Source: Coraliomargarita algicola (GTDB taxonomy: Bacteria; Verrucomicrobiota; Verrucomicrobiia; Opitutales; Coraliomargaritaceae). From it: 64,000 bases of DNA. The translations under genes were made by a program, and so were the position numbers. Positions 34,420-43,913 of the stretch are shown here, piece by piece. A model generated the notes under the pieces. That model did not search any database and had not been told where the DNA came from. It saw nothing but the letters and a program-made list of their open reading frames with translations. Each line of letters opens with the position of its first letter. Positions within the stretch are counted from its first letter, which is position 1. The stretch covers positions 124,001 to 188,000 of the forward strand of contig NZ_CP138858.1 of NCBI RefSeq assembly GCF_033878955.1, given 5' to 3'.

Positions 34420-36273
34420 ATGAAATTTATGTCATCCAAAAGAATACTTCTGGCGACCGCCTTTTTATTAACTCTGTGTGCACGCGTCACGGTCTTTGCT
34501 GCTAGTGAGGCACCGAAAAGCCCGAACATCATATTTATCCTGACCGATGATCAGGGCTATGGTGACTTGCAGCGTCACGGGCATCCGTATTTACAAACGC
34601 CAAATACCAATCGTTTGCATGATGAAAGTGTGCGCTTTGATCGTTTTTATGTGAGTCCTTCCTGTTCGCCGACACGTGCGGCCTTGATGACTGGGATGCA
34701 TGAGTTTCGTAATGGTGTGACGCATACACTGATCCCGCGTGAGCATTTGAATATTGAAGCGACGACCTTGCCGCAGCTTTTGAAGACGGCGGGTTACAAG
34801 ACCGGGTTTATCGGTAAATGGCACTTGGGGGGGAGTCGGGGCTATGCGCCCGATGCGCGTGGTTTTGACTGGACGGCGACCAATCCGATGGGGCCGCGCA
34901 AGCACTTCGATCCCGAGATCATTCGCAACGGCGAGCGCACGCAGCGCGAAGGCTTCCGCGAGGATATCTTTTTCGATGAGGCGATGACCTTTATCGAGGA
35001 GAGTGGGGATCAGCCCTTCTTCTGCTACTTGGCAACCTATTCGCCGCACACTCCATTGGGCGCGCCTGAGAAATTTATCGCCCCTTTTCGTGAGCAAGGT
35101 CTGAGTGAGAAGCATGCGACCTATCTTGCGATGATTGAGAACGTGGACTATAATGTCGGCCGACTGCTGGCCTTCATGGAAGAGCGCGGCTTGGATGAGA
35201 ACACCATTGTGATTTTCATGAACGACAACGGCGTGACTGAGGGTCTGGATGTTTACAATGCAGGTATGCGCGGCTGCAAAGCGACGACCTGGGAGGGGGG
35301 CTCGCGTGCGATGTCTTTCTGGCGCTGGCCGAATCATTGGAAGCCACAAACACATGACAATTTGACTGCGCACGTGGATGTCTTGCCGACGCTTTGTGAG
35401 CTGGCCGGGGTGGACGTGCCTGAGGATTTACAGTCTGAGTTGGAAGGCTACAGCTTGCTGCCATTACTGGAGTCGGACGAGGCGATGAGCTGGCATGATG
35501 ACCGCAGCCTGTTTCACCATGTCGGTCGCTGGCCCAGTGGCCTCGCGGAGTCGCACAAATATGCGATGGTGAGTGTGCACAAGGGAGACTATTTACTGGT
35601 GCGTAGCGCGCCTTGTGGCGATCCCGCTTGTGAGGATTTCCAGAGCCAGTGCACGACGATGCGTGCGGTTTATAATGGGCTGACCAAGACGACTTATGCC
35701 GACGGCACCGCGCAAATGCACTGGGGCACCACGCCGATGGGGCATTGGGCTTTGTATAACGTAGTGGAAGACCCTGCCTGTCAGAACGACCTTTCGCGCA
35801 CACACCCGGAGCTCGTCGCGAGCATGGCTGCATCTTACGATGTCTGGTGGGATGAGCTCTATCCGACCATGATTGAACGTGGTGGTGATTTGGGCGATCC
35901 ATTGGCGAGTGCGCATGCTTCCGCCCGTGCGAAGCAGTGGAAAGGTCCGACTTCGGATGCTCAGTTGAAGGGCCAGGCGGCCGCGACAGCAGCGGCGGAT
36001 TCGATGTCACGCTTTGATCGTATCGATGCCAATGGTGATAGCAAAATTACACTGGCAGAATATGTCGGCCCCTTTTTGAAGCAGATGTCCATAAAGGATG
36101 CGAATCATGATGGCATGCTGAGTGTCGCAGAGTTCGATGTGCCACACTTTAAGTCGGTGGATACGGATAAAAACGGTCAACTTTCCGAGGCCGAGATTCG
36201 TCAATTTTATGCGGAGCAATTCGAGCAGATCGATCGCGACCAGAGCGGTTCGATTAGCGCCGACGAAATGTAA
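34420..36273 (+). CDS. Exported sulfatase with C-terminal EF-hand domain
   Basis: Signal peptide about 1-28 (start at ATG 34420; a second in-frame ATG at 34429 is possible). Sulfatase core: SPNIIFILTDDQGYGDL, C82 in CSPTR, GKWHLGG and FMNDNGVTEG. The C-terminal 89 residues (529-617) hold four EF-hand loops, starting at D536, D560, D581 and D605 (for example DANGDSKITLAE and DTDKNGQLSEAE); the chain ends right after the last loop. Calcium-dependent dockerin-like or structural binding is likely. The next gene starts 13 bases later and begins with its own four EF-hands. Confidence 0.88.
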   Translation: MKFMSSKRILLATAFLLTLCARVTVFAASEAPKSPNIIFILTDDQGYGDLQRHGHPYLQTPNTNRLHDESVRFDRFYVSPSCSPTRAALMTGMHEFRNGVTHTLIPREHLNIEATTLPQLLKTAGYKTGFIGKWHLGGSRGYAPDARGFDWTATNPMGPRKHFDPEIIRNGERTQREGFREDIFFDEAMTFIEESGDQPFFCYLATYSPHTPLGAPEKFIAPFREQGLSEKHATYLAMIENVDYNVGRLLAFMEERGLDENTIVIFMNDNGVTEGLDVYNAGMRGCKATTWEGGSRAMSFWRWPNHWKPQTHDNLTAHVDVLPTLCELAGVDVPEDLQSELEGYSLLPLLESDEAMSWHDDRSLFHHVGRWPSGLAESHKYAMVSVHKGDYLLVRSAPCGDPACEDFQSQCTTMRAVYNGLTKTTYADGTAQMHWGTTPMGHWALYNVVEDPACQNDLSRTHPELVASMAASYDVWWDELYPTMIERGGDLGDPLASAHASARAKQWKGPTSDAQLKGQAAATAAADSMSRFDRIDANGDSKITLAEYVGPFLKQMSIKDANHDGMLSVAEFDVPHFKSVDTDKNGQLSEAEIRQFYAEQFEQIDRDQSGSISADEM

Positions 36274-36285
36274 AATCGCACCCCA

Positions 36286-37839
36286 ATGATACCCCTTTTG
36301 AGATTCTGCCTAGCGGCCACGTTTGTCGGCTTTTTGTCGGCAAATGCGGCCTCGGGGGATGCGCATGTAAAGAAGTTACATCAGCGCTTGGACGTCAATC
36401 AGGACGGCTTGATTTCGCCGCAGGAATATCAGAACTACTGGAAGGAGCGTTTTCAGCGGCGCGATAAAGACAAGAATGGTCTGATTAATGACGCCGAGTT
36501 AGGTCGTGGTAGTATCAAGCCCTTGGATCGTAATCGGGACGGGGTGATATCGCTTGCGGAGGAGGTTCATTTTAGACAGAAGCTTTTTGACCTTATGGAT
36601 AAAGACCGAGATGCCTTGCTGACTCTGTCCGAAATGAACGATCGTAGTCAGTCGGAATCTGCGTCTGAAAACTCGAATGCAGTGCCGAGCGCTCCGCTTG
36701 ATTTTGTGGCACTACGCGCAAGCGTGGAGGCATTGTCTGAGTTGACGGATACGCCAAAAATGTGGCTGGCAGAAGGCTTCGATTCTACAGACGATTTAGC
36801 GGCCGTGTATTTCGATGCCTTGGATTGGAAAGGTCAGGCGACCAAAGTATTTGCCTGGCTTGGCTTTCCCAAGGAGCGCAAGGAGAAGATGCCAGCGATT
36901 GTGCTGGTGCATGGAGGCGGAGGCACCGCTTTTAAAGAATGGGTGGAGCTTTGGAATGCCCGTGGGTACGTTGCCATCTCGATTGGGGTCGAGGGGCAAA
37001 CGAGTCGTCGGGCTGGGAAAGGATGGGCTCCGCACGAGTGGGCGGGACCTCAGCGTCAGGGCATCTATGGCGACTCGTCTGAAGCGCTGACGGATCAGTG
37101 GATGTATCATGCTGTGGCGGATACGATACTGGCGCATTCACTGCTGCGTTCTTTGCCGGAAGTGGATACCGACCAGGTAGGCATTATGGGCATCTCCTGG
37201 GGCGGCGTGATTACCAGCACTGTGATCGGTATCGATGCTCGTTTTGTCTTTGCCATACCAACCTATGGCTGTGGCGGTTTGGCTACTGCGGCGAACCAAT
37301 ACGGGCGGGCATTGGGAAATAATCAGGTTTATCAGCAAGTTTGGGATCCGATCTTGCGCTTGAATCAGGCCTCAATGCCGACCTTGTGGTATTCATGGCC
37401 GGGCGATCAGCATTTTCCGCTGGATATACAGGCTGCCAATTATGCGGCGACTCCCGGGCCTTATATGGTTTCGCTGGTTCCGAATATGGGGCATAGTCAT
37501 AATGCCGCATGGGATCGACCCGAGAGTTATGCCTTCGCCGATAGTGTGACGCGTGAGGGCGGTATGTGGTGTCGACAAGTGAAGAGTTCGTTACGTAAAG
37601 ATACATGTCGGGCGACTTTTAGGTCGAGTAAGCCGCTGGATGCGGCTGTGTTGGTTTCCACTGTGGATGGAGGCGTTACGGGAGATCGGCAATGGGTGGA
37701 AACGCCCCTAGCGCGCCCGGAGCCACGTGGTGTGAACTGGATCGTGCAGGCAGAAGTCCCCGAGGGCAGCACCGCATGGTTTATTAACGTCAAGTCTGGC
37801 GATTTGGTCGCTAGTTCAGGCTTCTTTGAGGCAGAGTAA
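36286..37839 (+). CDS. Exported EF-hand esterase (alpha/beta hydrolase)
   Basis: Signal peptide about 1-22 (MIPLLRFCLAATFVGFLSANA), four EF-hand loops at D36, D60, D81 and D105 (DVNQDGLISPQE, DKDKNGLINDAE, DRNRDGVISLAE, DKDRDALLTLSE), then an alpha/beta hydrolase domain: oxyanion HGGGG (210-214), nucleophile S305 in GISWGG, PGDQHFPLD and a His in NMGHSHN. It resembles acetyl-xylan-type esterases, so deacetylation of a polysaccharide is likely. Length 517 aa. It is operonic with the EF-hand sulfatase. The C-terminal 70 residues form an extra beta domain. Confidence 0.83.
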   Translation: MIPLLRFCLAATFVGFLSANAASGDAHVKKLHQRLDVNQDGLISPQEYQNYWKERFQRRDKDKNGLINDAELGRGSIKPLDRNRDGVISLAEEVHFRQKLFDLMDKDRDALLTLSEMNDRSQSESASENSNAVPSAPLDFVALRASVEALSELTDTPKMWLAEGFDSTDDLAAVYFDALDWKGQATKVFAWLGFPKERKEKMPAIVLVHGGGGTAFKEWVELWNARGYVAISIGVEGQTSRRAGKGWAPHEWAGPQRQGIYGDSSEALTDQWMYHAVADTILAHSLLRSLPEVDTDQVGIMGISWGGVITSTVIGIDARFVFAIPTYGCGGLATAANQYGRALGNNQVYQQVWDPILRLNQASMPTLWYSWPGDQHFPLDIQAANYAATPGPYMVSLVPNMGHSHNAAWDRPESYAFADSVTREGGMWCRQVKSSLRKDTCRATFRSSKPLDAAVLVSTVDGGVTGDRQWVETPLARPEPRGVNWIVQAEVPEGSTAWFINVKSGDLVASSGFFEAE

Positions 37840-37912
37840 GCTGTAAATTTACTTCGAATTCTAGTTCTTGTATCATTCGTCTCGGTTCGGAGTGACGGCT
37901 TTAGCCCAATGT

Positions 37913-39368
37913 CTTTAAGGATTGGTGACTTCTATAGTTTTAACAACTCGTTTTGACTGGGCAACTTTAGTTTTTGGCCAGTCTTTTGTGGGTTGTCGTA
38001 GGGTTCTGGGGCAAGTTCTAGGTCTTCGTTTTTTAATAACGGCATCATATATAAGATCATCTAAGAGTCGCTGTATCCACTGAGCCAGCGCTTGCGGGGT
38101 GATCAAGTCTGCACCGACTTGCAGTAGCTCGCACAGTGCGGCTGTCTTGTGCAAAACCTTGGCAAAGCTGATGCGCAAGGGCTCAACGCCTGCGGCAGAA
38201 GCGACGCTTTGGCGCTGCTTGGCGATCAGCGCGGCCGCTAAGAGCATCGCGAGCACTTCTTGGGCGGCGGTTTGCGGAGTGAGTGCGTCAAGTAGTTCTC
38301 CGCGGGCGTGCAGGTGGCTTTTGAGTTCTCGGAAGAATAACTCTTCCTCCCAGCGTGCGGCGTAAAGGGCGATCAGTTCTGTGGCTGGGCTGGTGGTGTC
38401 ATCGAGCAGACTCGTCCACAAGCGTATTTGAAGACACGAACGGTGACCATTCTGGTCTTCATAGCAGACTCGACCATAGATCTCACGTAGTTCGAGGACC
38501 CCCACCTTCTTGCGTGTGGATGGATCAACCGCTTTGACTTCGACTAGCCATGAACCATCCGCGAGTTGCCGCGTGCGCTTGGCTTTGAGATTAGACTTTA
38601 TCCGAACCAGAACGTAACTGTGTGTGCGCCGGAGCATTGACCAGAGTCCCCAGATCAGCGAAGGATAACCGAACAGTCGGTCGGCTAAAAGCAGACTGCG
38701 CTCGGGCAGATCCTGAGCCGCAAACAGTTGCCGCGCGAGTGTCAACTCGCCCTCGCCTTGCCAGCCTAAACGGGTGCCCAAAGGTTGGTGCATACCCAAT
38801 TCCACCAGGACAACTGCCAGCAAATGCGCGAAAGCAGGTTCACCGCTACCGCGGTTGCAAGCCACTTTTGAAGCCTGTTCATTAATGGTTCCGGTATTAC
38901 GTAAATTGAAACGAGTCCCGTCGATGGCCACCAACCGATATGCATGATAAAAGGCCTGCACATCTCGCTCACGGTCGGCTAACGGACGTAGTGCGATAGG
39001 CAGTATCTCTTCGATCAGCTTCTCGCCAATCGACAAGGCCCGCTGGCTGAGCGCGCTGTCCGAGATGCGCACTCCGGATACCGCCTTGGTATTAGACGAG
39101 AAAGTACCCGAACGTGCCAACTCATGGTAGACCCTGGACATCAACCATTCCCAGCCATTTAACTTGGCTTGGCCACCACCGCGAGGACCGTGCTGCGCGA
39201 AAATCAGAGCGCAACTCTCACGGCTAAATAGCTCCTCAAAGGCAGCTGGAAAATTAGAAAACAACGGTAAACACAAAGAGGTGGATGCGCTCATTCATAC
39301 AAAAGAAGCAATTGTCCTAAAAGTACGAGTCTTAAATGATTACGCTAACTAAAATCCAATCCTTAAAG
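37913..39368. mobile_element. IS4-family insertion sequence
   Basis: A 1,456-bp element bounded by 13-bp perfect inverted repeats, CTTTAAGGATTGG at 37913-37925 and its complement at 39356-39368. The transposase stop codon lies inside the left repeat. No target duplication is visible in the flanks. It lies between the EF-hand esterase and the symporter and interrupts neither gene. Confidence 0.75.
37915..39294 (-). CDS. IS4-family transposase
   Basis: The DDE triad is visible: AIDGT (first Asp), LLADRLFGYPSL (second Asp) and YAARWEEELFFRELK, which satisfies the IS4 Y-x2-R-x3-E-x6-K signature. 459 aa, full length and without frameshift, so the element may still be active. The stop codon is inside the inverted repeat. 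The C-terminus is basic (KKRRPRTCPRTLRQ). Confidence 0.92.
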   Translation of the reverse strand: MSASTSLCLPLFSNFPAAFEELFSRESCALIFAQHGPRGGGQAKLNGWEWLMSRVYHELARSGTFSSNTKAVSGVRISDSALSQRALSIGEKLIEEILPIALRPLADRERDVQAFYHAYRLVAIDGTRFNLRNTGTINEQASKVACNRGSGEPAFAHLLAVVLVELGMHQPLGTRLGWQGEGELTLARQLFAAQDLPERSLLLADRLFGYPSLIWGLWSMLRRTHSYVLVRIKSNLKAKRTRQLADGSWLVEVKAVDPSTRKKVGVLELREIYGRVCYEDQNGHRSCLQIRLWTSLLDDTTSPATELIALYAARWEEELFFRELKSHLHARGELLDALTPQTAAQEVLAMLLAAALIAKQRQSVASAAGVEPLRISFAKVLHKTAALCELLQVGADLITPQALAQWIQRLLDDLIYDAVIKKRRPRTCPRTLRQPTKDWPKTKVAQSKRVVKTIEVTNP

Positions 39369-39508
39369 GCGGGACTCCAAACTGAGTATATAGGAAACGC
39401 ATCTTGGTCCGTATTTGTTTAGGAAATCGCCTCACAAATCCGAGACCTGATCCGGCGCATTTGCCTACGAATAAATTCTTGCGATTTGTGTCGACCGCGG
39501 TCTTTTTG

Positions 39509-39524
39509 TTTAGTATTAACATTT
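39509..39524. promoter_or_regulatory. Locus motif copy 2
   Basis: TAGTATTAACATTT is at 39511-39524, with TT at the two leading positions, so 14 of 16 bases match the first copy. It ends 12 bases before the symporter ATG (39537). The IS element lies just upstream, so it may have separated this promoter from the genes before it. Confidence 0.5.
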
Positions 39525-39536
39525 TGTCTTATTATT

Positions 39537-41366
39537 ATGTATTCCCTTGAACTCCTAGACTATCTTGTAATCGGTGCGATCTTGCTTTCTTTGATCGGTG
39601 TCGGTTTGTATTTCACGAAGAAGGGGGGCGAAGATATGGACTCTTTCTTCGTTTCCGGTCGCTCCTTGCCCTGGTATATTGGTGGCACTTCGATGATCGC
39701 GACGAGTTTTGCTGCGGATACGCCGCTGTGGGTGAGTGCCTTGGTGCGCAGCCACGGGGTGCATTACATTTGGCAGTTTTGGGCGCCTTTGATCGGCTCC
39801 ACTCTGGCAGTGGTGTATTTCGGGCGCAAGTGGCGTCGCATGGCCTTTGTCACCGATATCGAATTCATGGAGGCCCGGTATGAAGGCGCTCCCGCAAAGG
39901 CCTTGCGCGGCTGGTCGGGCGCTTGGGGGGCGATTGTGATTTGCCCCTTGATTTCGGCTTGGGTGATCAAAGCAATGGAAACCATTGGCCGCGAAGCGAT
40001 GGGCTTGCCGCCGGAATCACAGTTGGCGGTAACGATTGGCGTGGTGACTGTGGCGATTTTGATGTGCGGACTTTCCGGTCTGTTCGGGGTGGTCTATACC
40101 GACTTTATTCAATTCATCTTGGCGACAGTGGGCACACTTTTACTGGCTGTGCTTTCGGTGCGCGCGGTGGGCGGGCTTGATTCAATGGTGGAGCAACTCA
40201 CTGCGATGAAAGACTGGGGCGGCAACCAGCTCAGCATTGCGCCGCAGATTGGTAGTGGGGAAGGCCAGATGTCGATGTGGAATGCGATCGGGTATTTTGG
40301 TTTCCTTTGGATCGGTGTGGGCTTGAGTGGCGGCTACCAAGCGCAGCGTCTGCTGGCGAGTAAGGACTCCAAGCATGCGAGTTATGCGCAGTTGCTACAC
40401 ACGGTGGTCTATTTCTGCTTCATGGCTTGGCCGTGGGTCTTGGTCGCTCTGTGCTCGATGATTTTATTGCCCGATCTCGATGTCGCGGATCAGAGTGCAG
40501 CCTATCCGCGGATGATCGTGATGATTCTTCCGGTCGGCTTGCGCGGTCTACTGGTTGCGGCACTGCTGGCAGCCTTTATTTCGACGATCAGCACCTTGTT
40601 TAACTGGGGCTCTTCTTACTTGGTAAACGATATCTATCGTCGCTTCCTAAATCCGAATGCGACCGAGAAAAACTACGTAACGATCGCACGTGTTGCGACT
40701 GTGTTGATGGCGATTGCGGGGGCCTATATCTCATTTCAAGCAGAGAATATTCAGCAACTCTTGACTTTGGCCTACGTGCTGGGGTCGGCAGGCGTGGTGC
40801 CTGGTGTCTTGCGCTGGCTGTGGTGGCGGACGACGGGTAAAGCCGAGCTCGCCGCGCTGGGTGTGGGCTGGATCATGACGATTTTGTTGATCTTCGTGAA
40901 GGCCTTTGATGCGCCGGCTGTTAAGTTGTTCGGATTGGATGAAGGGGTGGCTTTGAGCAGTGATCCCAATCTAGTCGGTGCCCGGATGTTTTTGATGGTC
41001 TTCGTGGTTGGCTTGACTGCGGTGGTGGCATCTTTGCTCACTAAGCCAGAGGACATGGATCAATTGAAGCGCTTTGCAATGCGTGCCCGTCCCTTTGCCT
41101 TTGGATGGCGTCCTGTGATCAAAGAGATGACAGTTGTCTATGTCGAGCCAGAGCCGATCGGTCGGACGCTAGTTTCATGGGCGATCTCATTGGTCGGTGT
41201 GATCTCACTGCTGGTGGGCACGGGGAAACTGTTACTCGGCTCGCCCATGTTGGGCTTGGCGCTTTTAGCCATTGGGGTCATTGGCATCGTGATGACGGTT
41301 TTGCGCGCACGTAAGGATTGTGCCGGGGATGTCGACGAGGGGGATTTCCTCAAAGAGTCCGCTTAA
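39537..41366 (+). CDS. Sodium:solute symporter (SSS family)
   Basis: A multi-pass transporter of about 14 helices, starting at MYSLELLDYLVIGAILL. Typical SSS features: FFVSGRSLPWYIGGTSMIATSFAADTP near residue 40, GLFGVVYTDFIQF, and STISTLFNWGSSYLVNDIYRRFL, the conserved helix 8 sodium-site segment. Length 609 aa. It is expected to import a mono- or small oligosaccharide or sugar acid with sodium. It sits between the esterase/IS and the leaderless GH95, fitting fucose import, although the substrate is inferred from context. I use ATG 39537 because the longer frame adds a Cys-rich stretch across the motif. Confidence 0.9.
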   Translation: MYSLELLDYLVIGAILLSLIGVGLYFTKKGGEDMDSFFVSGRSLPWYIGGTSMIATSFAADTPLWVSALVRSHGVHYIWQFWAPLIGSTLAVVYFGRKWRRMAFVTDIEFMEARYEGAPAKALRGWSGAWGAIVICPLISAWVIKAMETIGREAMGLPPESQLAVTIGVVTVAILMCGLSGLFGVVYTDFIQFILATVGTLLLAVLSVRAVGGLDSMVEQLTAMKDWGGNQLSIAPQIGSGEGQMSMWNAIGYFGFLWIGVGLSGGYQAQRLLASKDSKHASYAQLLHTVVYFCFMAWPWVLVALCSMILLPDLDVADQSAAYPRMIVMILPVGLRGLLVAALLAAFISTISTLFNWGSSYLVNDIYRRFLNPNATEKNYVTIARVATVLMAIAGAYISFQAENIQQLLTLAYVLGSAGVVPGVLRWLWWRTTGKAELAALGVGWIMTILLIFVKAFDAPAVKLFGLDEGVALSSDPNLVGARMFLMVFVVGLTAVVASLLTKPEDMDQLKRFAMRARPFAFGWRPVIKEMTVVYVEPEPIGRTLVSWAISLVGVISLLVGTGKLLLGSPMLGLALLAIGVIGIVMTVLRARKDCAGDVDEGDFLKESA

Positions 41367-41414
41367 GTCTGTCTGAAACGCATGCATATTCTAAATGAGT
41401 TTCTGCTAACATTT

Positions 41415-41430
41415 AAATGATAATACTATC
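41415..41430. promoter_or_regulatory. Locus motif copy 3 (inverted)
   Basis: On the minus strand this reads GATAGTATTATCATTT, one base different from the first copy, but in the opposite orientation to its downstream GH95 gene. It ends 8 bases before the GH95 start, so it overlaps the ribosome-binding region. The flanking GCTAACATTT (41405-41414) adds a partial forward copy. Confidence 0.5.
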
Positions 41431-41438
41431 TTATTGGG

Positions 41439-43853
41439 ATGGCTTTAAAAAATTATAACAAAGAATGGAATGAGCGGAAGTCGCTCTTGAAAATGGCGCA
41501 GCCTGCGGGCTGGTGGCGCGATGCCTTTCCATTGGGAAATGGTCATCTCGGCGCAATGCCTTACGGGCGTTTGTGCGAAGAGCGAATTCTGATCAATCAC
41601 GAGCGTCTGTGGTATGGCGGCATTGTCCCAGATCTGCCGGATATTTCCGGCTTGCTCGAAGAATGCCGTCGTTTGATGGCCCAAGGTGAAGACTTGGCGG
41701 CCAATGAACTCTACTGGGATGCCTTGAAGAAAGAGGGCAAAGAAGGGCGCTGTGCGGTCTATCATCCTGCGGCCGATATTTGCTTTAGCAGTATTTCGCA
41801 GGCGCGGTTCAAGAACTACCAGCGCTATCTGGATCTCGCGAAGGCGGAATCGATGACGTATTGGGAGTGGCAGGAGCAGCCACAGATGCGCCGCAGTTTC
41901 GTCTCGCGTGCCGATGACTGTATTGTCGTCGAGCAACAGGGCTCAGGACTCTCTTCGAATCTTTGGGAGCTTCGGCTGGAGATGCATGAATTGTTGGATG
42001 CGATTCGCTTTGGCGGCGAGTTGTTCGAGCCGGAAATTGATTTCACCGTCAGTGTCGAGGGAGAATGGATCATCGCAAAGGGCCGTTATACCGATCCCAA
42101 TTACGATGGCGCGGAATACGGCGTGGTGGCACGGGTGCAGACTGATGGGGACTTGGCTGTTGCTGAGTCCGGTCAAGGGCTCGTGGTCTCGTCGGCCCAA
42201 CAAGTGCTGATCGTTGCCAAAGTCTATGTTTACGAAGCCGCGGAGGCCGCGATCGAGCGATTGCAACAGGAGATTACGCAACTGGGAGGTGATTATGAAG
42301 CCCTTTTGGAAGCACATGTGGCCTTGCACCGTCCACGTTTCGAGTCCTGCCGTGTGGAGTTTGATGGGGCCGATGAAGGGCAGACCAACGAAAGCTTACT
42401 TTTGGAAGCATACAGTGGTTCGATGCCGGTGGAGTTGCTGCAAAAGATGACCGATTACGGTCGCTACCTCTTGATCAATAGCTCCGACGAGTCTTCCGTG
42501 CCTTCAAACTTGCAGGGCATATGGAATGGTGACTATGCACCGCCCTGGGATTGCTTCTTTATGATCAACGAGAACTTGCTGATGAATTATTGGCAAGCCT
42601 TGCCCGGCGGTATGAATGAGGAGGCCTTGGGGGTCTTTAACTTCTACGAGTCGAACCTGGAGGACTACCGGGAGAATGCACGCAAGCTTTACGGTTGCCG
42701 CGGTATTTTTATCCCCGCGCTGACGTCGCCGGAGACCGGTCTTTCGACTCACGGAGGCTCTTGGATTGTCAACTGGATTTCCGGAGCGGGCTGGTTGTGT
42801 CAGCTGTTTTACGACTACTATTTATTTACCAACGACGAGGCCTTTCTGAAAGAGCGTTTGCTTCCGTTCATGCGGGAAGTCGCGCTGTTCTATGAAGACT
42901 ATTTCAGCTTCGATGCCGCGGGCAAAGTCATCATTGCGCCCTCGACCTCGCCGGAGAACTGGCCGAAGGAATCGTGTGCGATTGAGTCGCCGACATCGAT
43001 CCACCCTCGCTTAACGGTGAACGCGACGATGGACGTGGCGATTGCCCGTGAGTTATTAGGAAATCTGCTGAAAGGCGCCCGCAACTATGCCTTGTATGAC
43101 AAACAATGGGAACGTTGGGAGTGTATCTTGGAAGGGCTGCCGGAGTATGAAGTCAACGAAGACGGCGCCATCCGCGAATGGTTGGATCACCGTTATTCGG
43201 ACAACTACGAACACCGCCACCTGTCGCAAATCTATCCGGTCTTTCCCGGCTACGAAGTGACCAAGGAGTCGCACCCGATGCTATTTCCGGCATTTGAGAA
43301 AGCAGTCGATATGCGTGGCACCGTCGGCTTGAAAGATCAGACCGGATGGTCGCTCGCACACATGGCCAACATCCGTGCACGAATGGGGGATGGTGCCAGT
43401 GCTTTTGACTGTTTGGAAACAATTGCGCAGACCTGCGTCGGCAAAAACTTTTTTACCTATCACAATGATTACCGTGGTTCAGGCATTTCAGTGGATTGGT
43501 ATTTTGGACGGTCTACGCCCTTTCAAATTGATGCCAACATGGGGTTGACCGCGGCGGTTTATGAAATGCTGGTTCAGTCCGGACCTGATTTTATCAAGCT
43601 GCTACCTGCTTTGCCCGAGGAACTGGGTTCCGGGAAGGTCTTTGGTATGCGGACCCGTGCTGCCGTGGATGTGGACTTGGAGTGGCAACAAGAGCCCTTT
43701 CAAGTGAAGGCCACATTCCGTTCGCACCGCGATCAGACTGTTCGCTTATACTTGCCTAATTCTGAAACGTTTGTTGAGCTTGCGCTGGAAGCGGGCAATG
43801 CTTTGACACATCGTTGGGTGATGCAGAGCAGCCAGTTAGTTGAAGCCAATTAG
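41439..43853 (+). CDS. GH95 alpha-L-fucosidase, leaderless
   Basis: A (alpha/alpha)6-barrel glycosidase. It opens with the GH95 N-terminal pattern WRDAFPLGNGHLGAMPYGR. Catalytic-site equivalents are all visible: INENLLMNYW with N377 and N379 (asparagine pair), E506 in TSPENWP (acid) and D698 in QIDANMGLTAA. HRHLSQIYPVFPG is the conserved His motif. There is no signal peptide, suggesting action on imported oligosaccharides in the cytoplasm. GH95 enzymes remove alpha-1,2-linked L-fucose, and some act on L-galactose. Length 804 aa is normal. It follows the symporter and precedes a lipoprotein. Confidence 0.9.
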   Translation: MALKNYNKEWNERKSLLKMAQPAGWWRDAFPLGNGHLGAMPYGRLCEERILINHERLWYGGIVPDLPDISGLLEECRRLMAQGEDLAANELYWDALKKEGKEGRCAVYHPAADICFSSISQARFKNYQRYLDLAKAESMTYWEWQEQPQMRRSFVSRADDCIVVEQQGSGLSSNLWELRLEMHELLDAIRFGGELFEPEIDFTVSVEGEWIIAKGRYTDPNYDGAEYGVVARVQTDGDLAVAESGQGLVVSSAQQVLIVAKVYVYEAAEAAIERLQQEITQLGGDYEALLEAHVALHRPRFESCRVEFDGADEGQTNESLLLEAYSGSMPVELLQKMTDYGRYLLINSSDESSVPSNLQGIWNGDYAPPWDCFFMINENLLMNYWQALPGGMNEEALGVFNFYESNLEDYRENARKLYGCRGIFIPALTSPETGLSTHGGSWIVNWISGAGWLCQLFYDYYLFTNDEAFLKERLLPFMREVALFYEDYFSFDAAGKVIIAPSTSPENWPKESCAIESPTSIHPRLTVNATMDVAIARELLGNLLKGARNYALYDKQWERWECILEGLPEYEVNEDGAIREWLDHRYSDNYEHRHLSQIYPVFPGYEVTKESHPMLFPAFEKAVDMRGTVGLKDQTGWSLAHMANIRARMGDGASAFDCLETIAQTCVGKNFFTYHNDYRGSGISVDWYFGRSTPFQIDANMGLTAAVYEMLVQSGPDFIKLLPALPEELGSGKVFGMRTRAAVDVDLEWQQEPFQVKATFRSHRDQTVRLYLPNSETFVELALEAGNALTHRWVMQSSQLVEAN

Positions 43854-43913
43854 CTATAGATATGACTAAAGATTTTCAGACTGTTGTAAGCGGGTACCTG
43901 TGTACTTCGGCGA

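Noticed and set aside
37903..39378. Target site duplication flanking the IS4 element
   Set aside because: The bases just outside the two inverted repeats do not match each other.
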